A stretch of 6,145 nt of DNA from Smithellaceae bacterium (GTDB lineage: Bacteria > Desulfobacterota > Syntrophia > Syntrophales > JAQULV01), in contig JAQULV010000094.1 of assembly GCA_028718405.1 (NCBI GenBank), positions 1 through 6,145 of the forward strand, read 5' to 3'. Shown here piece by piece: positions 5,886 to 6,145 of the stretch. Positions within the stretch are counted from its first letter, which is position 1; each line of letters starts with the position of its first letter. The position numbers were made by a program, and so were the translations under genes. The notes under the pieces are model-generated. The model saw only the letters and a program-made list of their open reading frames with translations, had not been told where the DNA came from and did not search any database.

Positions 5886-6145
5886 ATGGCCAGTAAAGTA
5901 TACTTCGAAGACGTCAATATCGGCGACGCGATGCCCACCTTCACGTCCGACCCGCTCACCAGGACGCACCTGGTACGCTACGCAGGCGCCTCCGGTGATT
6001 TCAACCCGCTGCATCACGACGAGACCTTTGTCGGCATGTTCGGCATGCCGCGCGTCATCGCCCACGGGATGCTGATCATGGGGATCACGAGCCGCGCGAT
6101 CACGGAATGGATCGACAACAAATACCTGCGTAACTTCAAGGTGCG
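5886..6145 (+). CDS. MaoC-like (R)-specific enoyl-CoA hydratase, catalytic subunit, 3' truncated by window
   Basis: ATG 5886 opens a frame that runs off the window edge after 86 complete codons; such proteins are usually 130-150 residues, so somewhat over half is present. The start follows from the ribosome site overlapping the previous stop. Residues 34-43 include the hydratase-2 motif GDFNPLH, with Asp 38 and His 43 as the expected catalytic pair that activates water. HGMLIMG at 60-66 follows, as is typical of the family. The N-terminal YFEDVNIGD segment is also characteristic. It would hydrate a trans-2-enoyl-CoA, or dehydrate the (R)-3-hydroxyacyl-CoA, in the cytoplasm. Because its neighbour lacks these residues, the two probably form one functional hydratase, although a homodimer of this subunit alone is possible. 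Confidence 0.9.
   Translation, partial: MASKVYFEDVNIGDAMPTFTSDPLTRTHLVRYAGASGDFNPLHHDETFVGMFGMPRVIAHGMLIMGITSRAITEWIDNKYLRNFKV

Overview
The window looks like a chromosomal segment from a GC-rich bacterium, most plausibly an anaerobic, acid- or aromatic-degrading member of the Desulfobacterota (old Deltaproteobacteria) or a similar lineage. This placement is an inference. It rests on the gene repertoire (parallel acyl-CoA-handling genes on one strand, strong AAGGAG-type ribosome sites, short intergenic gaps) and on dispersed palindromic repeats of the ATTCCC-N8-GGGAAT type. No taxonomic marker is present, so the assignment is tentative.

All supported genes lie on the + strand. Layout: (1) 1-453, 3' end of an SCP2-type thiolase; (2) 462-803, a small unrecognised protein directly behind it; (3) 804-1068, a non-coding gap with a cluster of four imperfect palindromes and then an AT-rich leader; (4) 1069-2211, an acyl-CoA dehydrogenase of the long-chain/isovaleryl type; (5) 2222-3403, a CaiB/BaiF-fold protein carrying the residue pattern of alpha-methylacyl-CoA racemase; (6) 3493-5310, a 605-residue acyl-CoA dehydrogenase with the extra C-terminal domain seen in DmdC-like enzymes; (7) 5329-5361, a strong hairpin with a short T run; (8) 5402-5875, a MaoC-like hotdog protein lacking the catalytic Asp/His; (9) 5886 to the window end, a second MaoC-like protein that keeps the Asp/His pair.

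Read together, the genes form most of a beta-oxidation spiral for an unusual acyl-CoA: racemise a 2-methyl centre, dehydrogenate, hydrate with a hotdog (R)-type hydratase, and cleave with an SCP2-type thiolase. Racemase, branched-chain acyl-CoA oxidation, hotdog hydratase and SCP2 thiolase are the same family set used by animal peroxisomes for pristanic acid and bile-acid side chains. A 3-hydroxyacyl-CoA dehydrogenase is the one step not seen and may lie outside the window. The substrate cannot be fixed from sequence alone. No RNA genes, CRISPR arrays, insertion sequences or phage genes were seen.
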